Assembly: GCA_027604685.1 (NCBI GenBank)
Contig: JADHYX010000209.1
Location: 1-37,814 of the forward strand
Source: Lobulomyces angularis
Taxonomy: Eukaryota; Chytridiomycota; Chytridiomycetes; Lobulomycetales; Lobulomycetaceae
Reading direction: 5' to 3'
DNA: 37,814 nucleotides
Positions within the stretch are counted from its first letter, which is position 1. Each line of letters starts with the position of its first letter. Under the pieces are notes generated by a model, which saw only the letters and a list, made by a program, of their open reading frames with translations, was not told the origin of the DNA and made no database searches. Positions 32,992-37,814 of the stretch are shown here, in pieces. The translations under genes and the position numbers were made by a program.

Positions 32992-33120
32992 AGTGATCTA
33001 AGTGTTTGGAGATTCCATGAAAAGACATACAATGACCAACTAAGGGACCAATACGTTTTTATAAAACTAAATGTGAATTGAGGTTGGACTGCTTTGTTAT
33101 AACTGGTTGCAAGAATCTAG

Positions 33121-33226
33121 CGACTGCATTTAGTGAATTTGACGAGTGCCAGAAGTTGATAAACTAATTGTGTAAACTTATAACTAACCTTAGGGACTAG
33201 CATTTTGGTGAATTTGACTACAGTGC
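33121..33226. repeat. Imperfect direct repeat
   Basis: 33121-33149 (CGACTGCATTTAGTGAATTT then GACGAGTGC) and 33194-33226 (GGACTAGCATTTTGGTGAAT then TTGACTACAGTGC) align with small gaps, 73 bp apart. A related inverted copy of TTCTGGTGAATTTGAGCGAC is at 32953-32972. Could be the remains of a small mobile element. Confidence 0.5.
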
Positions 33227-33437
33227 GTAAATTTTTATACTGTAAATTTAGCAACTATTCCCTTTAGGAAATTAGAAGACTTGCTTCATTGAATTTTTTT
33301 TTATTCCGTTTATATAACAAAACCTTACTATATAATTCCAAAAACCATTAATATACTATAGTAATGTTGGATAAAAAATTTTGAAGGGATGACTTCGGAG
33401 TTCAAAAAAATAAAAATAAAAATATATAAATATAAAT

Positions 33438-35765
33438 ATGAATACTGCACTTAACGCTGATTTTGATCTGAATGGTTTTGAAGACTTTGTAGAAAACTAT
33501 AGTAATGAAATATTAATTTATTTTTTTTTTATTTTTATTTTATTATTTTATTTTTTAGCTTCCAAGTTGAATAAAATTTTAAATGGAGAGGATGTGCTTA
33601 CAGAAGAGGAAGAAGAAGAAGAATTAAAAAAAAATAAATTAAAAGAGAATAGTACAAAGAAGGTTAGTAAATTGGTTAAGGCTCCAACAATAGATTATAA
33701 AAAATTTGATGGTATAACAGAGTCGACAGAGTTAGTGGAAAAAGGAGAACAAATAAAAAAAAATTTAAAAGCTGACTTTGATCTTGACCAAGAAAAGATT
33801 TTAAAAAGCGGAAATGAATTTTTTAAAAAAAATTTATTTAGAGAGGCGATAAAAGAATATTCAGTTGGAATAAAAAACTATGAAAAAAAAAATTATAAAG
33901 AGGAGGATATAAACTTAAAGTTTTACTTAAACAGAGGGTTTAGTTTTCAAAAGTTAAACGAATTTTTTGAAGCTCTTGAAGATTTTAATTGTTGTAAAAA
34001 TTTGCTAGAAAAAAAAAAGTTGTCAAAATCTTTTGACTTTTACAATAAATTCGAAAAAGAAGAATTGTTTAAATTGGAATTAAAAATTAGATGGAGAAGA
34101 GCTATCGCTTTAAAAAACTTAAAAAATCACAAAGAAGCAAATTTCGAGTTCAATTTTTTTAAAACATTTAATTTAAATAAAAAAAACTTCAAAAATGAAA
34201 TTGAAATTTTTCGCTCTTTTGTTAATGTTTCTGAACTGGAATCAAATCTGAAGGATATTGAGGTTGAATTGAACAACGCCGAAAGAACTGAGTTGGAAAA
34301 GAACACATCTAAAGGTACCCTTGGTTTACCCAACTTTTCAGATAGCGATAAGCTGCAAATCTTCAAGCTTTTTAATTCAAAGATTATTAATAGTTTGAAA
34401 AGTATAAATTCTTTGAAAGAATTAAAAAAGCAAGAACCTGTGATGAGTAACAATTTTATTTTGCTAAAAGAATTACTTGAATTTGATAAAGTTGACAACA
34501 AATTTGCAATTGAAAGTGAATTAAAAAATTTGGCTATTAAGAATTATGTTGTAAATGAATTTAATATTTTTGATGAATTACTAAAATATAGTAATGCTTT
34601 TAACTTAACTTTAATTTCTACATATTTGAACTATTTTTTTGATATAAAATATTTAAGTTTAAAACAACTTTTCAAAAACAGGTAAAATCAATTTAAATAT
34701 ATTTTATTCAAACTTTTAATTTTTTTTTTTTTTTTTTTTAAAAAATTTAACAATTGTTTAGCACTGATAAAGACAAATTGCAGTATTCAAAATCTATATT
34801 ATCAATCTACTATGAAAAAGAACTTCATACAATTAATAACAACATTCAAAACTACAATTTTTTTGACAACTTTTTAACAAGTTTAATAATTTTGGTGGAG
34901 GAAGATAAGGAGTTTTTTAAAGTTGTCAATGAAGCATTATGCTTAAATTTTGAAATTTTTGAGTTTTCGGTTAACTATCTTCTTTCTAATCTTGATCCCA
35001 TGGTAAAAATAAAAAAATAAAAAATTTTTAAATCAAAAAAAATTTTTTTTCTATTTTTTCTATAGAAAAATTCAAAAGAAGCTCAATTTCAAAACTATAC
35101 GGAATTATTACAAGTCAAACTGTTAGTTTTCTTTTCCAGATTATTGCAAAAGCCCAAGGAAATTTTAGTGTCGTATATTTTTAAAACATTTCAATCTGCA
35201 AATTTCAAAGAGTTTGAAATTTTGATAAACAAAGTTCTTTTAGAAGATGATAAAACTGTTTTTACTGATCACATCCAAGGATTAAGAAAATTTAAAATCA
35301 AAGTTTCCATATTTTTTATAAACTTGTACAAGTTAAAAAACACACAAAAGTCTTTTGCCGAATACAACTTAAAAAATTCTGAATTTTTGTTAAAACTAAT
35401 TTTAAAAAATTTAAATTTTTTTAATAATAAAAATTTGTTAATAAATGAAGAGGAAATTTTAATTGGTAATTTTGGTTTAATCTTTATTGAAAATTTAAAT
35501 TTTATAAAACAACAAAATATGAGTGAAATTAGTTTACTGATATTAAATTTAATGAAAAAATCAAAAAATGTTAACGTTTGTAGGGAAAATTTAGGTATTT
35601 TATTATCTAAATTGTGTAGTAATGAAGGTAAGAAAAAAAATATAAAAATATTAAATAATAAAATAAAAAATTTAACTTTTTTTAGAGGTTCGAAAAGTGG
35701 TGAGGGAAAATGATGGATTTGAATTGATGTATATGGCTAATAAAACTTTGAAAAAACAAACTTGA
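33438..35765 (+). CDS. TPR/ARM-type protein, probably TTC12-like (dynein-arm preassembly)
   Basis: Five exons (33438-33501, 33559-34681, 34762-35002, 35066-35627, 35686-35765) give 689 residues. Exon 1 encodes NADFDLNGFEDFVENY. An acidic stretch (EDVLTEEEEEEELKKN) precedes a TPR block (KSGNEFFKKNLFREAIKEYS, FYLNRGFSFQKLNEFFEALE, RWRRAIALKNLKNHKEANFE). The C-terminal half is a helical, Leu-rich region that looks like weak ARM/HEAT repeats (LLKELLEFDKVDNKFAIESE, SLIILVEEDKEFFKVVNEAL). The order of acidic N-terminus, one TPR block near residue 110-240, then ARM-like helices is that of TTC12, a factor for dynein-arm preassembly. UNC45-type myosin chaperones have a similar plan and are the main alternative. 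Intron 1 (57 nt) is open in frame and would add a false membrane-like run if read through. The DNA is very Lys/Asn/Phe-coding, in line with the AT bias. Confidence 0.65.
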
Positions 35766-36117
35766 AAAAAAAAAAAGAAAAAAAAAATTTTTTTAATATT
35801 TAAATAATACATTATTAATTTTACTGCATATTTTTAATTTTGTTGTGAGAAATTTTTAACTGCAACCTAACCAAATTTTTAAAATTCTTTTTAATTTTTT
35901 TTTACATATCGTTAGTGTGATCATTAAATAAAAAATATTTCAAAAAGTAAAGATTTTATAATAATTTTTTTTTTTTACAGACTTTTTTAACAAAAAAATA
36001 ATTTATAAATTATAAAAAAGAAAAAATTATGTGTTAAATAAAAAATTTTTTTTTTTTTATTTTTTAAAAAAAAAATTTATTTAAAAAGTAATTCAAAAAG
36101 AAAAAAAAAAAAAAAAA
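35766..36117. other. AT-only intergenic stretch
   Basis: The region is almost wholly A/T with several homopolymer runs, including a long A run just before the next ATG. No element is seen. Confidence 0.5.
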
Positions 36118-37063
36118 ATGGGAGAATACTGGTATGTCAAAAAAAAAAGAAAGACAAAAAAACATTGGTTTTATTTTTTATTTTAAAAAATTTTTTTTTT
36201 TTGTTGTTAAAATAAATTTTAAAAAAAAAGTTTTTTTTTTTTTTTAAAACCTAAACTAGGAAGAGCACTGGAAAACATTGGTGTAAATATTGGTAAAATT
36301 TGCAAAAAAAAATTAAAATTAAAATTAAAATTTGTTGAAACTATTCTTTTTTTTTTTTTTTTAGTAAAATTTTTGTCACAGATAATAAAATAAGTAGAAA
36401 CAATCATGAAAAAAATGAGAGACATAAATTAAATATGCAACAGTTTGTAGAAAATATACACATAAAAAGTAATGAGGCCAAGAAAAAGAAATTATCTGAT
36501 TTGGAAATGATGAGATCAATGCAAAGTGGATTAAATGTAAAAAAACGTTTTCTCCTTCTTTTTTTTTTCATTTTTTTTATTTTGTTTTTAATAATTATTA
36601 AATTTAAATTCTTTTTTTTATTAATTAAATAATCTAGGATTCATCTTCATCGGTTGGCCAAAGCGGTGGTGATAAACAGCAGTCGTTTTATCAGTCACAG
36701 CCGGAGACAAAAGAGTCCTTAGAACTGAAACAAAAAAATCAGCAAAAAGCTCGAGAGTTTGCACAAAAAGAGCTCCTGCGTAAGGAAAAAGAGAGTATCG
36801 GAAGTGTTGGTGAATGGGAAACTGTCGAAAGTAAGGAAAAAAAGGTTGTAGAGGAATTCGATGATGATGAAGACGAAACCACACTAAATGGATTACGAAA
36901 AAAAAAGAAAGATTTTCTCTTTTTAGAAAAAGAATTTAAAAATAGTGACAGAGAAGAGTTAGAAATAGATTTAATTTTAAAAGATGGTAATAAGGAAAAG
37001 GAAGAAGAAAAAGTTGTTTTTAAAAAAAAAGTTAGTAAAGTTAGGAATTTTAGAAAAAAATGA
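36118..37063 (+). CDS. WBP4/FBP21-like splicing factor with U1-type zinc finger
   Basis: Four exons (36118-36131, 36260-36292, 36365-36536, 36638-37063) encode 214 residues. The first two are 14 and 33 nt. They join to MGEYWKSTGKHWCKYCKIFV, followed by TDNKISRNNHEKNERHKLNM: a matrin/U1-type C2H2 finger, C-x2-C...H-x5-H, as at the start of WBP4. Next is a basic helix (KSNEAKKKKLSDLEMMRSMQ), a Gln/Ser-rich part, EFAQKELLRKEKESIGSVGE with GEWETVE, and a Lys-rich end (VVFKKKVSKVRNFRKK). The GEWETV and FKKR-like K-rich end pair is shared by WBP4-type proteins that act in the spliceosomal B complex. The WW domains of the animal protein are absent. The zinc finger is built from three exons. A nuclear role in pre-mRNA splicing is inferred from family. 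Confidence 0.82.
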
Positions 37064-37814
37064 ATTTTTATTGTTTTTAATTTTTTTTTTTAGTCCAACT
37101 ATTTTTTTTTTAACACTTAATATAAAAAATAAAAAAATCAATTAAAATTAAAAATTCTATTATGAAGTTTTTTAATTTTATTTTTGTTTTTTTTCACAAC
37201 AAGTTTTTATTGTAATTTTTTGTTCATTTTTCATATAAAAAAAAAAAAAAAAAATAGAAATAGAAATAGCGTAAGGTTAGTTAATAAATTTCGAAAGCAA
37301 TTTTTTATTTTATATTTTTTTATACTTTTTATTCTCTTTTACCATAGAAGCAAGTCTTTTTCCCATCCAATAGTTGAAAATGGATGTAAATTTTCAAAAT
37401 CACAGCGTTTCTTCCACGACACCTATGATTAAATTAATTGTATATCTCTATTTGCTTCGAAGACAACACTGCCCTGGATTGTAATAAATTCGAATTCACA
37501 ATTGCCACGAACATAATTATATAGCGATACGTCGCCAGCCAATTACTACTTTATTTTTTGTAGGACATTTTTCGTTTAAATAGTTTTGGAAGTATTCAGA
37601 TGATAACCACTTATTTTCAAGTTTTCATTGTAGTTTTACGTGAATCTGTTTAACAGAACAATTTTGTTCAATTTTTATTAAAATAATCAAAACTTTAAAG
37701 GAAACTTTTTTCAAAAAAATCGTATCGTCAGCACATCAAAACTTTGATTGCATTTTCAATTTTTTAATGAATTTTTTTAGTGTTAAAAAAAAATTCAAAA
37801 AAAAAAAAAAAAAA
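37064..37814. other. Right-end noncoding region
   Basis: After the WBP4-like stop come AT-rich runs, then a patch at about 37330-37560 with more balanced composition (for example CAACACTGCCCTGGATTG and GCGATACGTCGCCAGCC). Neither strand gives a recognisable protein. Minus-strand fragments such as EYFQNYLNEKCPTKNKVVIG are short and broken. It may be another decayed mobile element, but this is not supported enough to call one. Confidence 0.4.

Larger units (their letters stand above)
32780..33437. other. Intergenic region with hairpin and dispersed TGGTGAATTTGA repeats
   Basis: It starts with the 3' flank of the amidohydrolase gene. About 32950-33300 is less AT-rich than its surroundings and carries a perfect 11-bp inverted repeat and two to three copies of a GTGAATTTGA-containing repeat (separate entries). 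The end is the promoter side of the TTC12-like gene. No coding sequence is seen. Confidence 0.55.

Overview
The window is about 37.8 kb of very AT-rich nuclear DNA from a eukaryote. Genes lie on both strands, mostly a few hundred bases apart, and nearly all are broken by many short GT-AG introns (about 40-115 nt). All three standard stop codons are used. IFT88 (intraflagellar transport) and a TTC12-like protein (dynein-arm preassembly) imply a motile flagellum. The Vac1/Pep7, fungal C2-family and membrane-anchored double amidohydrolase proteins look fungal. Together these point to a zoosporic early-diverging fungus: a Rozella-type or aphelid-like lineage, a chytrid, or an anaerobic gut fungus. 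I cannot decide between them from the sequence alone. A 10-N gap (18018-18027) marks a scaffold join.

Layout. 1-1660 (-): partial gene for a secreted protein with a bacterial-type solute-binding domain. 2597-2974 (-): small protein with a W-x-x-I LIR-like motif. 3880-5304 (-): C2-domain protein. 5501-7248 (-): unrecognised acidic protein. 8189-10138 (+): NOP58. 10435-12597 (-): serine carboxypeptidase. 13232-14500 (+): secreted Asn/Gly-rich protein. 14822-17991 (-): IFT88. 18252-19849 (-): secreted Thr/Ser-rich protein with three copies of a Cys motif. 20526-21887 (+): class B J-protein. 22198-23823 (-): coiled-coil protein. 24198-26456 (-): Vac1/Pep7 (rabenosyn-like). 26719-27945 (-): type I membrane protein with a PA-like ectodomain. 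28959-32779 (+): membrane-anchored double amidohydrolase. 33438-35765 (+): TTC12-like TPR/ARM protein. 36118-37063 (+): WBP4-like splicing factor.

These genes do not form one pathway. Six of the sixteen encode secreted or surface-anchored products, two are ciliary, and the rest are housekeeping (snoRNP, splicing, chaperone, endosome) or unrecognised. Gene models were built by hand by joining exons in compatible phase. Reading frames close in every complete model except the C2 gene, which is one base off at a non-canonical intron edge.

The most unusual points are: (a) the carboxypeptidase active site GESYAGKYV is encoded by two successive micro-exons of 12 and 14 nt; (b) a secreted protein carries three copies of a CLPG-x-x-R-x-x-x-C-x-P-C module I do not recognise; (c) a bacterial-type solute-binding domain follows a signal peptide; (d) two introns of 51 and 57 nt stay open in frame and could be retained; (e) a 20-bp perfect palindrome and decamer-phased repeats lie upstream of the LIR-motif gene; (f) the noncoding DNA holds possible transposase relics.
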